Source of the DNA: Inonotus obliquus
Taxonomy: Eukaryota > Basidiomycota > Agaricomycetes > Hymenochaetales > Hymenochaetaceae
Length of the DNA: 64,000 nt
Direction of reading: 5' to 3'
Assembly (NCBI GenBank): GCA_032164295.1
Contig: JAJHTX010000002.1
Span: forward strand, 3,534,001 to 3,598,000
Made by a program: the position numbers and the translations under genes. Shown one piece after another: positions 1 through 11,722 of the stretch. The notes under the pieces were generated by a model. The model saw only the letters and a program-made list of their open reading frames with translations, did no database searches and had not been told where the DNA came from. Within the stretch, counting starts at the first letter, position 1. The number at the start of each line of letters is the position of its first letter.

Positions 1-188
1 CACCTATGGCGATGCAGTACAACACCCAGTCTCCTAGTCTCGGCCAGGCGGGAGGCATGTTGGGAGTCCCTGTTGGTCAGTCCCCGTACGGAATTCCGCA
101 ACAACAGGTCCCTCCTCACGTCTATCAGGCGTATATGTATCAGATGTACCAACAGCAAGGCTCTCCGAATGGAGCATATCAGGCTTGA
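1..188 (+). CDS. 3' end of an unidentified protein with a Gln/Tyr-rich tail
   Basis: An open frame enters from the left edge and stops at TGA 186-188. About 60 C-terminal residues are visible, rich in Gln, Tyr, Pro, Met and Gly (for example PQQQVPPHVYQAYMYQMYQQ). Such low-complexity tails occur in fungal transcription factors, ArfGAPs and RNA-binding proteins, so no function can be assigned from this piece. The gene starts outside the window, and an ATG at 6 is simply internal. The frame and the stop are seen directly; that it belongs to a real gene is inferred from the composition and the clean end. Confidence 0.55.
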   Translation, partial: PMAMQYNTQSPSLGQAGGMLGVPVGQSPYGIPQQQVPPHVYQAYMYQMYQQQGSPNGAYQA

Positions 189-866
189 AGTATTTATCAA
201 AGTACATGCCGAAAAAAAGTATGGAACATGGCACCGGAAAACAAATACTGTCATTTCAACTCTCTTTGTTCTCTGTTCATCCTTCATGACTTTTATGACA
301 ATCATCAAAGAAATGGCACTTCCACGCGTCCTAAAAACCTCCTCTTTTGTCCGGGACTGTTGCTGTTCATTCGCTCTTTCTTTTTTTCAAAGTCTGTCTC
401 ATTCGTTGATTACTGTGATACCCCACCGTTGGGCAAGGAAACTTTGCCGTTATCCTTTCACCTTTTCTGCACACTACTCATTTTGAAACGATAGGAGGAT
501 TCGTATGGGACTTGCTCTTTTTCCAGCGCAGCCGCTCCCTCACTGCTGCGCAGTCGTTAATATTTATTCTTCCCCCTTTCTTCCTGCTCTTTTCCTTTCC
601 CTTCTCTTTCTCCATTTGCTCTTTCTCCCTCTACTCCCTTTCTCTCTTCTGTCTGCTTTCTGTTTTTTGTTCAAAATTTTCGTCGCTTGCCTCGAGTTGT
701 GTGGATAAGTATATTCATTCTTGTATACACAATAACTACAGGGCAGACGTGTACCAGATTGCTACTCAATGATGAATAGATGACCTTGTGGTTTCGGAAG
801 TTTTGTTCGGTGTGATGCAACTGTTGGACTTGTTGGGGGAATTGGACTTGAGAGAACAAAGACACA
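189..866. other. Intergenic region before the tandem array
   Basis: About 680 bases, pyrimidine-rich on the plus strand around 540-660. No coding exon with supportable splice sites was found. It ends where similarity to the array units begins (ttcgctcttctg at 867). Confidence 0.5.
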
Positions 867-976
867 TTCGCTCTTCTGTGGCTGTGCATGCTGATCCATT
901 GCTCTGGGCACGTGCCAACAACTTCGTTGACGGTTGTTTCAAACTGCCACCATTTAGTCGCTCTACTCTTATAACG

Positions 977-3900
977 ATGGTTTCGGGCGATAGTGATACG
1001 TATGTGCTCACACTAACGTTATAAAGCAGGCTAACCGAAGTTGAATGCAGGGAATATCTATCTTCAAGTAGAAAGCGGAAGAACATTGAGACTGATAGCT
1101 ACGAGGGCGATGCCGACAGTCGTCAGAGCGGCACTTCTTTTCCGGAGTGTCCAGCCATAAAACGAGTAGGTGGAGGACAGAGAACAGTTACTGCTGGTTC
1201 GACCACTCAGTACCCTGATATGGACGATACTTCGGACGACCGCGATGTTCCCTCACGGATGGATGATGATGTAGATTCCAGCGCAAAGCAACGCCTATAC
1301 GATGTCTTCTCTGTACCGCCAGAGAAATGGCCATTATCTTTCCAAATATTCAGATTTCATTATGCAGCCTTGAAACTCTGGAACGCTGATGGTCGAGACA
1401 GGAACGAAACCGAGCGGATCATGGGTAGACAAACTCTAAATAATTCTATTCGGGACATACTTGCAGAGTGTAAAAAAGTATCATGGGAGGTGCCGGACCA
1501 GGGAAGGCTCGAAGCCCAAGTCAATAACCAAAGCGTCGAGCAAGCTGAAGGCCTGGCCACAACAGTGGCAAATGCTCTGATAGACAGTCCCAAGGACCCG
1601 GAGGATCTTGCGCATAAACTACAACGGCTACTTAGCGCTCGTAAGTCAAGATTATATCGACTCGAGATTCATTCTGGCCTACTCTCACTCTCACTATCAG
1701 TCCTCTCTTTGCCACATGTCCCTTCTCCCCCCCATCAACCCACACGGGATGGAGGACTCTACGATCAGGAACAGGAGAACGGTATGTGCAGAAAATGATT
1801 CACTATGATCAAACTCACTCGTTTCAAGCAACTGTTGAGGCATGGAGTGCTCCATATCAAGGATCGATGCATGACGCGCTTTGGCATCACATTAAAGGAC
1901 TCCATGAGAAGCCCGACGGATACGCTAATATGTGTGCCATAATACAATCCTCCGGGTCCGGCAAATCTCGTACTGTGGACCAACTTAGTGTGGAACGCAT
2001 TGTCATTCCTATTTGCTTGAGAGATCCCTCGATAAATGGCACGCATTTCCTCTGAATTAATCCGAATAGAACGATCACGTTTTTCTACAGGATTTCCGCC
2101 TTCGGATACTCTGGTTCGATCTTATCTCCTGGAGTCAATGCGCTTGAAGGGTAGGAGCACGTCCGATGAAGTTGACGAAGGATATGCGCAGCGCCGTTTG
2201 GATGCATTCTTTGTAGCACTCTTTGAAATGACGTTAACAAAACTGGAGACCTTGAGCTCTGATGGCGAGGGCCAACACAAAATGTTGGCCGGTGCTTTTC
2301 GAAAAGCCATGACGGAAGGGCAACACTTTAGTTCCCCAAACGAGTTCCGCGACAATTTCTATAGGGAGGTAGTCAATTCGGCCACGATCCTGGCAGATTC
2401 TGCCACGGTACGTTGCATGTACTAATGATTGTGAGCGCAACTGAAGGCAATTCGAAGTGTAAAAATCAAGGCCTCATCGGAGATGTGCAAATCGCACTTA
2501 AAAAACTTTCGGCCCATGTTTTCAGGCTGGAGAAGAAGCGACCAGGTGGCTGACCCTTCATCAACCATTACTCTCTTTCTTCGCTAATGTCAATCATTAT
2601 TCAGGCAACCCACGCATCATCGTTGCCTTTGATGAATCCAGTGTCTTGACTGAATTTCCGAATCCGCTCGATAAGCGGATAACACCGGTGCTTGACATAC
2701 TTCGCAGTCGGTTATCATTGCTGATAAATCAAACCTCTTTGTTCACGCTGTTCTTATCCACAATGGGGCAAATCGCCACGATCCAATCACCTCAAGGATT
2801 ACCAAACAACTCAACGAGGATAATACAGCGTGTTGTGAAGCTTCATCCGGCATTTACTGGTTGCATTTTCGATGCGTTTGCTTTGACGCCACCGGACAAC
2901 ATAAACACTGCTGCTACGGAACGGTACATGATGCATCTGGGCCGTCCTTTGTGCGTTCTGAATTTTCTGTTTGATTGCTTTTAATCTGATGGCTTGTATA
3001 GATGGGCTACCAGGCTCCAATTCAAAGCTCGCCAACCTTCGTTCAGTCCAGAGCAGTCTAGTTCGGGCCCGTTAACATCTCAGGTTACTGAACACCCCGA
3101 CAACGTTCGAAAATTCGCTATGCACTTTGTCGTTGGGAAACTACTCAACATGTCAGGAGACGAACTTGAGAAATGGAACGTCACAGACATTCATGGGCTT
3201 GCCTGTCTGGCACAACGCCTGCCGATCGAGTTTCTCTCTACAGCATATGTATCACAGAAGACTCTGGTGGAAGATCATATGCGCATTTGTCTGCGAGTGG
3301 ACCCAGAGGAACAGACAATGATCACCTCGTCCAGTTCAGAACCGATTCTTGCCGAAGCTGCTTTTGTGGCCATGCAGAGGGGAAACTTGGGAAACTTGAA
3401 TGTTTTACGTTCTCTGGAGAACGCTTTCAAAAGTTTATCGGTTCTCCAAGGGGATCGGGGAGAACTCGTTGGGAATCTTCTCTTACTTTTGGCAAGAGAC
3501 GATGCCGTCGCCAAACAGAACGGACCCGAAATGTGTGATTCGATGTCGCTACGCTCTGCGGATAAAGGAGAGGCGGAGCTGGCTGAATGGGACCGAGTCA
3601 TCAAGGTCCCCGATTTTATCAGGTCGCTATTCGTCGAAGATCGTATCAAGCCAAATGTATTGGAGGCTCTTGACAACCATTTTGGCGATACGTATATTCA
3701 TTTCAATCATTTCCTCAAGGCGTACGATAAGGAGATCGCTGGGCCCAACTTCCTTCTGGGATTTCTCGCTCGCGGAGCTGGCTTGTCATGCGCCAACAAC
3801 CAACCAGGTGTGGACAGTGTCATACCATGTCTGAAGGGTAAGGAGATGAAGAAGGAGTCTATTCTCCATATCCTTGCCCAGTTCAAGAACAGGCAGACTG

Positions 3901-4313
3901 ATCGAAAGAGTGAAAATGTCACAGGTTTCGACGAGATGGATCCCGTCTCCCTAGGAATTGTCGCCAAGCCCAACGCACCCGTCATTCGAATTTTCTTCGA
4001 ATTAGGCTGCAGTTCTGAGGTATTATTCTCCAGGGTGAAGCAGGAACGACCGAGCGAATGTAGTTCTTATCCTGCTATCGACTTTTATTGCGCCGGCATT
4101 TCTCCCGACTACCTGAAGCCGATCGCTAAGCGGCAGGCGGACGATGCGTGGGCAGTAGGGAAATGGAAAGGATTGCTTGATTCTAAACGTGATTGGGATG
4201 AGCGTTACAAACCCCCTGTCCCATCTTCCAACCCGGAACTTGATGGATATCCGAAGAGGATGACGCCAGGCGTGGCGAAGGATAAGGAATTCTGGAGCTT
4301 CTTCCGGAAGTGA
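977..4313 (+). CDS. Crinkler/RHS-like P-loop protein, copy 1 (intact)
   Basis: Seven-exon model: 977-999, 1051-1640, 1769-2038, 2091-2407, 2458-2545, 2605-2950 and 3002-4313, giving 981 residues with every junction in phase. The 23-base first exon was found through the intron 1000-1050 (GTATGT...CTAAC...CAG). It adds an N-terminus with the basic patch SRKRKN (residues 14-19), a likely nuclear signal, followed by a Ser/Asp-rich stretch. Walker A QSSGSGKS lies at about 264-271 and Walker B IIVAFDE at about 434-440, so an NTPase is likely; the first Gly of the usual Walker A is Gln. The C-terminal 440 residues are conserved among the copies but match no domain I can name. The in-frame stop at about 2982 lies inside the intron 2951-3001. 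Intron 3 starts with GC (2039), where copies 3 and 4 have GT. A small indel near the end changes the last residues from PKVIS to RK. The family resembles the P-loop Crinkler-type proteins expanded in basidiomycetes, whose biological role is not established. Confidence 0.75.
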
Positions 4314-4417
4314 TCAATTAGGAGATAGCCAATTCCTGTATTTTTAGGTGGATGCTTGGTGTTATGAATATGCATTCCCATCCTTTCGTCAACATATCCG
4401 TTTCGCTGGTGTTGCCA
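4314..4417. other. Conserved 3' flank of P-loop copy 1
   Basis: About 100 bases after the stop are nearly identical to the flanks of copies 2-4. Similarity stops abruptly after ggtgttgcca at 4417, which marks the left edge of the transporter-bearing segment. Confidence 0.6.
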
Positions 4418-6480
4418 TCTCCAAATCAGCGCCCTTATCCGCATTCGAAAGTTAATGTTTCTCACGGCGAGCGACGGCGAGATTAGCTTTTCATGATTCC
4501 ATGAGCATTGTTTTCGATAATTTGAATGCTCCGATGTAGCTCTCGTCAGCGCGATCATCCAGCACACTGTCACGAATTCATCCTGAGGTTTCTGTTGCCG
4601 AGCACGGGTCGTTCGTAAAGACCGGGGGATGGTACATGTTGCGACGGTCCTCTCCGAGTTTTATTTTTAGTTCAGATCCTTGGCAGCTCGAACTTTTCTG
4701 CGCATTGAATGTCGGATCACATCGTAAAACTTACTGGAAAGTACTATCGGCCGTGAAATGTAAGGTACACGGGCCTGAATATGATTTGATTGATAGGTAG
4801 GAACGTGAGCGGGTAAAAGAGTAAAGTCCTTGTGCTCGACTGGGGGGTGAGTCCGACGCCAACACGGACGGCACGGAGGATTCATATGTCTCATACGAGA
4901 CGAACACGGATCGATTCCACAAACATCTAAACTTGCGGGAAATAATAATCGCGGGATTCCGCACGCTGTCTCGGAGCCCAAGACCAACAACTATACGCAT
5001 CTTTGACAGCTGTAACGTTATATCTATTCGTTATACTCGTGCGAGATGGTTTGAGTTTGGGGTCAGCGGGTTCACCTTGGGAAAGTTGAGGCGGGAAGAG
5101 GATATAAGCACCATATGGACCTGAAAAAGTACATCCGTTACCCAGGCACCCTTAATATACAGTACATAGTACACAGAATACAGTACGAAGGGCCACCAAA
5201 TAAGTTCCGGTGTCGATGTCGGTAGATTGTCGCACGCTTTACTGCTGTTCCTTTCCTTGGCGTTATGGAAGAGCCCATTTGCATGCGACGACCTTAGATT
5301 GAGCGCTGTGTCTTTGCAGGGATCCGATGGAGGTGATTGCATGATGAAAGAAACGAATCAGTGAGCATCTGTTGGGAGGGAGGGGGGAGAATGCACTGAA
5401 CATACCGACACCGACAACTCAGAGGCCGTGAGAGATACAGACAACATTCCCTCGGACACGGTGACGGCGCGCGGCAAAGTTACTAGAACGGCGTGATGGC
5501 TAGGTCAATCAAATCCGTTATCAATCCGTTATTGTTTGTATTGGGTATACCTCCCGACGCGTGAAGGAGAATTAGTGAAGCTAGTTTTTGCAAGCATCAC
5601 GCTAGAGCATCGAAGCCAAGAGCTCAGGATGATGTATGATTGGAGCAAAGGTGAAAGATGGTCTCATAGTTAACTGTTGATACGACGGCCACAAACATCT
5701 GCTGCGCCGCTTCAAGCTTGGCAATACCAAATATGGTAACTCTGCCAAATAGGAATGCCACGTGAGATAAAGTTTGTCGAATTACCACATGGACACGAAT
5801 CCTCTTTTTCTTGTTTTCTTCGTTTTCTTCTACCCCAAACTGCCAAGTATGGACATTCGTGAATCCTTGTGGCTCGTGTGATTTCTTGGTGCAAATGTCG
5901 GGACGGAAGAATAGCCGAAGAGGAACCTAGGCTTCCGATCTCTTGGTTGACTATTCCTAGCTCTGGCTTGTGCTGCTATTCTATTGGGAAAGGAGCTAAC
6001 GCGACAAGCTGTTCTGGAACAGGCTACGCTCTAGTCGATGCAGGCATGCAGCTGTCTTCGCTAGGTGAAGCACGGAGGTAAATTTCGATTTCCTAACCAT
6101 CCGTATCAACGACGCACATGGATGCATCAACCATCTGTTCTGCCTGTTCTGCCTGTGATAGTAATGGACTCTGGTCGGGGGCTTGTACCGTCCATCCGGG
6201 AAGAGTGATGCAGGGACGGATCGGGAGAAGTAGATGATGTTGTGGACGAAGAGCGGAAGAGGTTGACGAATGCGAGTAAGCATTTATTCTTATCGGTCGT
6301 GTGCATGTGCTCCCTTCCCTACCTCCCATATGGCTTCTATGAAATATACATCTTCATTTCTGGAATATAAAATCTCGGCTTCTCTTACTCTTCCGTCCTT
6401 AGGTAGACCTGTCCCCTTCGGTTCCCACCTCCCCGCAGCCTTAGCTCTAGCCGCGACATCTAACGTCGACGTTGCTCGCC
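4418..6480. other. Gene-free left part of the segment interrupting unit 1
   Basis: About 2 kb without any coding exon I can support on either strand; open frames here are short and have unrelated composition. No tRNA, transposase remnant or terminal inverted repeat was recognised. The last ~120 bases are probably the promoter and leader of the downstream transporter gene. Confidence 0.5.
6366..6372 (+). promoter_or_regulatory. Candidate TATA box of the peptide transporter gene
   Basis: TATAAAA lies 108 bases before the transporter start codon, in an otherwise pyrimidine-rich leader. The position is plausible for a fungal core promoter, but this is a motif match only. Confidence 0.35.
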
Positions 6481-9272
6481 ATGTCCGCTGCTATACTCTC
6501 CCGCTCCTCCTCAGACATAGAGAAGGACATAGAGAAGGACAGTGCCATCGGAAACGAACACGACCGGGTCGTACATGCACTTGAGCCAGACTTTGACGAC
6601 CCAAACTTCGACCCGAATGCTGTCGTTCTGGAGGATGACTCTCCATATCCTGAAGTACGCTCAGCGGTGGCCAATACAGACACACCCTCAATGCCATGCT
6701 CGACTCTTCGCTCGTGGACCATTGGACTCATCTTTGCTGTTATCATGTCTGGTCTCAACCAGTTCTTTTTCTTCCGTTATCCCTCAGTGCAGATTGGAAA
6801 TGTGAGTCCGTTCTTGCATAGACTAGGACTAGACGGGCAGCTAATTGCGGATCTCATTTCCTTTAGCTCGTTGCACAGTTGCTATCATTTCCATGCGGTC
6901 GACTCTGGGCAAGATTCATGCCGAACGTCTCCATCTTCGGGCTAGAAGTAAACCCGGGCCCGTTTACCATCAAGGAGCACGTGAGTCCATCACAGTGTAA
7001 TTAATTGACGGAAGCTAATTCTTATTCTTATTTCAGGTGCTCGCGACAATCATGGCCACTGTTGGCGCTGCATCTGCTTATGCAACGGACATTGTCGCCG
7101 TCCAGAAAGTGTACTACAACCAGGAGTACAATTTCTCCTATCAATGGCTCATTGTCATGTCCACCCAGCTCATCGGGTTCAGCATTGGTGGTATTGCTCG
7201 TCGGTTCCTTGTTCAGCCACCCTCGATGATTTGGCCGGCTAACCTTGTCAATTGCGCGTTGTTCAACACCCTCCATCAGCAACAATATGCCGGTGTTGGT
7301 AATCGCGGAGGTATTTCTCGCGAGAGATTCTTCTCGTATGCAGTGCTCGCTAGTACCTGCTGGTTCTTCTTCCCGGGTTACATTTTCCAGGTGAGTCTGG
7401 TTATTGTTCCTCCCCTCTTTTATCAATTGGTGTTGACTCTTATTCCTAGGCCATGAGCTACTTCTCTTGGATCTGCTGGATCGTGCCCGATAATGTTGTC
7501 GTAAACCAGCTCTTCGGTGTTGCATCTGGCCTCGGAATGTCACTTCTCACTTTCGACTGGGCGCAGATTGCCTACATTGGTTCACCGCTTGCTACACCAT
7601 GGTGGGCAGAAGCAAACGTTACTGTTGGTTTCGTTTTCTTCTTTTGGTTCATCACCCCGATTCTTTACTACACCAACACCTGGTACGCGCAATACATGCC
7701 AATTTCCTCCCGTATCTCTTTCGACAATACGGGTAAATCTTACAATGTTACGGCAATTATTAACGATGACGCGACGTTCAATGCGGAGAGGTATATTGAA
7801 TATTCGCCTTTGTTCCTTTCAACTACCTTCGCACTTTCTGTAAGTGAAGTCACATTAGCCGAAGATTCCGAGGAAGATATACTTATTCACATCTCATATA
7901 GTACGGATTGAGCTTCGCATCCATTACGGCAACACTTACACATGCATTCCTATACTTCCGCAAGCAGATTTGGACGCAGGCGCGTCGCTCAATGCATGAG
8001 CAGCCTGATATTCACGCACGACTCATGAGCGTGTACCCACAAGTACCGCAATGGTGGTATGCAACGCTCTTCCTGGCTATGTTCGCCTGCGGTATCATCG
8101 GAATCGAATGTTGGGAAACCCACTTCCCGGTGTGGGCATTTGTCCTTGCGCTGCTTATTGCATTCTTCTACATTATCCCTATCGGCATGATTCAAGCCAT
8201 CACGAACCAGCAAGTTGGACTTAACGTGATTACGGAACTCATTATTGGTTACGCACTCCCTGGTCGACCTGTCAGTATGATGCTTTTCAAAACCTGGGGT
8301 TACATGTGGGTTCTTTCCTCCAGTTCCGTGTACCTTTATTATTCTGACGCTTCTTATAGTACAATGTATCAGGCGTTGGTTTTCACCAGTGATTTCAAGC
8401 TCGGACACTACATGAAAATCTCACCGCGTCCAATGTTCTGGGCTCAGGTCATTGCGACGGCCATTGCGGGTACTGTACAACTTGGCGTCCAAGCCTGGAT
8501 GTTCTCTAACATCAAGTTCGTTCACACTACTACATAGCTCGTCATTTTCCGTTACTTACTCTTTCTCCAGTGAAATGTGCACACCTGACCAACCTGACGG
8601 CTTTATCTGCCCTTCTACTGAGGTATTTGGTACAGCTTCGATTATCTGGGGTGTTATTGGGTGCGTTTTAATTGGTCTTTGGAATTGGCTTAATCAATCT
8701 CATTACACACCTTCTCCGTTAGTCCTGCTCTCCAATTCTCTCACGGCCAGATCTATTACGGACTTCTCTACTTCTTCCTCATTGGCGCACTCGCTCCATG
8801 CGTAGCGTACCTCATTTCCCTCAAGTGGCCGAACTCGTTTATCAAATATGTGAACTTCCCGGTTATCTTTACGGGAACGGGTTTGAGTACGTATAATTTT
8901 AACTATTCCGCTCTTGTATCGGTCTCTGATTGCGCTTATTCCACAGTCCCACCGGCTACCGCGATCAACTACGTTCCATGGGCAATTGTTGGATTTATTT
9001 TCCAATACGTCATTCGCCGGCGTCACTTCAGTTGGTGGACGAAATACAACTATGTGCTCTCAGCTGCTCTGGACTCTGGTGTTGCAATTGGAGTTATCGT
9101 GATCTTCTTCTGTTTGCAATACCCGAGGAATGGAACCATTGGTGAGAATACTATTCAGACGTGGTGGGGGAACACGGTATTCCAGAATACGGGGGATTGG
9201 CATAGTGTTCGACTTAGGACGCTGGCTGAGGGGGAGACGTTTGGGCCAGCGACTTGGACCGCCGATCGTTGA
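6481..9272 (+). CDS. Oligopeptide transporter (OPT family)
   Basis: Nine exons: 6481-6801, 6867-6980, 7037-7390, 7450-7839, 7902-8305, 8360-8515, 8571-8660, 8723-8886 and 8947-9272, giving 772 residues. The product is a polytopic plasma-membrane proton-coupled symporter for small peptides. Recognisable OPT blocks include FFFRYPSVQI, the segment GRLWARFMPNVSIFGLEVNP, WPANLVNCALFNTLH, NVITELIIGYALPGRP, FKTWGYITM followed by LGHYMKISPR, and DGFICPSTEVFGTASIIWG. The length is normal for fungal OPTs, and no frameshift or stop interrupts it. The acidic Ser/Glu-rich N-terminus is cytoplasmic by analogy. It sits between the two partner genes of array unit 1 and has no copy in units 2-4. Its inclusion in the OPT family is secure; the substrate is unknown. 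Confidence 0.93.
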
Positions 9273-9750
9273 TTTCCGGCGTTCAGTTTCATATAATTTT
9301 GTATCTTTATGATCATTTTTGTTGTGCGTTGGGTATTCCCAGTCAGATAAGCCGGTTTTCGTGGCGGTTTTTGTAGTTGTTTGTTTTCCGTTCGCATTGA
9401 TTATCGTACATAGTCTTCGTATTCGCTTATTTGTTTATGGCCCCCTCCTTCTCTTTGATGATGCGATCCCCTTGTATTCGTTGCCCGTCGCAGGGGCGGA
9501 TACGAACATGATGTACAAGAGATTAGAAGTAGGCGACTTGTAATTGTATTATGAAGAACGAATTCACGGATTCACCATGGGTTGTGTGGACAAAGTAAGA
9601 ACAAATACAAACAAATATACTTATGTAATGTTTTGCGCATCATTCGTCGATTCCAGTATGGACCGCTGTTGCTCAAGATGGTGCTACTCGCAGTTTAAAG
9701 GTCTAGACTTGAGTATTAGTGACGACACCAGTATTGCCAGCCACCCTACT
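9273..9750. other. Transporter 3' flank up to the right edge of the interrupting segment
   Basis: About 480 bases with no supportable gene. TTGCCA occurs at 9734-9739 near this edge and again at 4412-4417 at the left edge. Array similarity resumes at about 9751 with agtaagaatttgaaatctc, the sequence that in units 2-4 directly follows the P-loop gene's 3' flank. Confidence 0.5.
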
Positions 9751-10151
9751 AGTAAGAATTTGAAATCTCGTCCTTGGAGCTCACTCTTTCTCATCCCTGT
9801 GCCACCTTCATCTACCAGTGCGTTAGTGCGCAGTTCCACACTCCTTCTCTCATCTCTCATCTCTCTTTCTGTGTTGCTTGAATTCCTTCACTCGACGCCG
9901 GAGTTTCTATCTAGGTCTGGTGTAAATATTACTAGGCTACTCGTCACTCTTTATCATTCTGTTACACACTCGTTCTTTACACTCGTTCTTTTTGTACGAT
10001 TTCGACATTCTTTCAACGTCTTGCCAGTGAAGCATCCATCCGTTCGTTTCTCTCCACTTTTATTCTCATTCTATCTGTTCTATATCCTCTGGTCACCGTC
10101 ACTAGGAAGCTCCAGTGTCAATCGAGAGACCCGCATATAGTCACTACTAAA

Positions 10152-11435
10152 ATGACCCGCTGTAGCACACTCTCGAACTCGTCGAGTGTTCTTGCTAAGG
10201 GTCTTCTACTCGTTCTCTGTCTCGTATCTCTAGTCTCAGCACTCGCCATCGACAAGCATCAAATTGCTTCTCAAAGGAATAGGAACTCCGAGACATACCA
10301 GATTTCGCGTGGCACTGGCAACTATAGTGAACTCGTCTCTGGTCACGGTGCTGTACCTGAACGCGGGATTGTCAAGAGGGAGGATAATGCGCGATTTACT
10401 TACTACGAGACTGGTTTAGGAGCGTGTGGAGGGTGGAATGGTCCGACTGATTTTGTATGTGTCCAATCTTTTGGTCTGTGTTGGTGGATTTCTGGGAGCT
10501 GACTAGTGAGCTTATATCAGATTGTTGCCTTGAACGAAGCGGTAATGCCTCATTTCCTTGATTGTTTATATTCATATAGGCCTGACGCTTCCACTCGTAG
10601 CAATGGGATGGTGGTTCCCACTGCGGGGAATGGATCACAATTGAACATCAAGGCAAGACTACGAAAGCGCAAATCGTAGACGAGGTTTGTCTTCCATATC
10701 ATCTCGTCCTCAGTATATTGACTTGGGGATTATTAGTGTCCTGGATGTCCTTGGGGAGGTCTCGATTTGTCACCTGGTCTTTTTAATTTCTTGGGAAGTC
10801 TGGATTTGGGTGTTCTCGTTGGTTCTTGGCACTATGGCACAGAAGAGCCTCCTGCACCAGCACCAGCACCAGCACCTCCGCCGCCGCCGCCGCCACCACC
10901 ACCACCTCCACCTCCTCCACCGTCGCCGCCATCGTCGGCCCCCACGTACGAGCCCGAGCCTCAACGTCAAGATCAGCCTCAACCACAGCCTCAACCAATG
11001 CAACAAGACCAACCTCAGATACCTCCATCACCAGTACCTACTCCAGACAGGCCGACACAAACAAGCAGCACCTCGGTCAGTATTACATCTACGTCGTCGT
11101 CGATAACTTCCGCCACTTCAACTCTCACTACTTCCATTACTTCTACAACGACTTTGCAGACAACTACTCTTGGTCTTTTGGTTCCTCGTCCGTCTTCGGG
11201 CGCTACTACCAATGCCACCCAAGGACCAGGGAGGTTTAACAATGCCGATCCCAATGGCAATGATGATGATACATTGGACGATGGCGAGCCTCTTTACCAG
11301 TACGAACACGATGGTGATGATGCAGTCGCCAAACCCAAGGGAAATAATTTGGAAACACTCAATCAGGCGATGGTTAATTTGGCTTTATTACGTTCGGCTA
11401 CGGCCAAACATAGATTTAACAAGGTGGTAGCTTAG
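10152..11435 (+). CDS. Secreted double-psi beta-barrel (RlpA-like) protein, copy 1 (intact)
   Basis: Four exons: 10152-10454, 10521-10541 (only 21 bases), 10601-10684 and 10737-11435, giving 368 residues. The N-terminus has a signal peptide (hydrophobic GLLLVLCLVSLVSALA). A pro-region follows, then a dibasic KR before EDNARFTYYETG that fits Kex2 cleavage. The barrel domain has the RlpA/expansin-like signatures FTYYETGLGACGG, DFIVALNEAQWDGG, AQIVDECPGCPW and LDLSPGLFNFLG. Next come 16 consecutive prolines with mixed CCG/CCA/CCT codons, a Gln/Pro stretch, a Ser/Thr-rich stalk (probably O-glycosylated), and a conserved tail with NLALLRSA. A cell-wall or extracellular protein is likely; enzymatic activity cannot be claimed. 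In unit 1 this gene is separated from its P-loop partner by the transporter segment. Confidence 0.85.
10875..10922 (+). repeat. Polyproline-coding tract, secreted copy 1 (16 codons, mixed)
   Basis: Sixteen Pro codons using CCT, CCG and CCA, preceded by a Pro-Ala repeat (CCAGCA-type). The mixed codons contrast with the pure CCT runs at this position in the other copies. Confidence 0.9.
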
Positions 11436-11722
11436 ATATCAGTCCGAGTCGCCATCTTCTCTCACTTCTCGTTACTTCAAGAAAGTCAGGTTCGCCGTGT
11501 TCGCGACTTCACTGCTGGAGTTCTGTTTATACTCTTGTACTTTATGTGACTTTTCAATCCTTGAATGTTCACTGTCCTTCCTTACTGTCTTACGCTGCAA
11601 ATACTCGTTCGCTCTTCTGTGGCTGTGCATGCTGATTCATTGCTCTGGGCACGTGCCAACAACTTCGTCTCGCTGACGGTTGCTTCAAACTGCCAGCATT
11701 CAGTCACTCTACTCTTATAGTG

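Larger units (their letters stand above)
867..11607. repeat. Tandem module unit 1 (interrupted)
   Basis: First of four tandem copies of a P-loop gene plus secreted-barrel gene module. It begins at ttcgctcttctg (867) and ends where the same motif starts unit 2. The 5' flank, P-loop gene and about 100 bases of its 3' flank match the other units to 4417. The match resumes at about 9751 with agtaagaatttg and runs through the secreted gene. The 5.33 kb in between, carrying a peptide transporter gene, is absent from units 2-4. Removing it leaves about 5.4 kb, the size of the other units. Confidence 0.85.

Noticed and set aside
1195..1210. tRNA B-box-like GGTTCGACC
   Set aside because: It lies within coding sequence of the P-loop gene (…TAGSTTQYPD…) in all copies, and no matching A box or cloverleaf is present.
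2982..2984. Premature stop TAA in P-loop copy 1
   Set aside because: It lies inside the intron 2951-3001 (GTGCGT ... TTAATCTGAT ... TATAG). Splicing joins CCT-TT to A-TGG in phase, and the same holds for copies 3 and 4.
4418..9750. Transposon carrying the peptide transporter
   Set aside because: No transposase, terminal inverted repeats or clear target-site duplication were found. The TTGCCA pair near the edges is short and does not sit exactly at both junctions.
10687..11106. Alternative long frames in the secreted gene (His/Leu/Arg-rich and Thr/Ser-rich)
   Set aside because: They are shifted readings of exon 4 of the secreted gene; only the Pro-rich frame joins in phase to the barrel exons.
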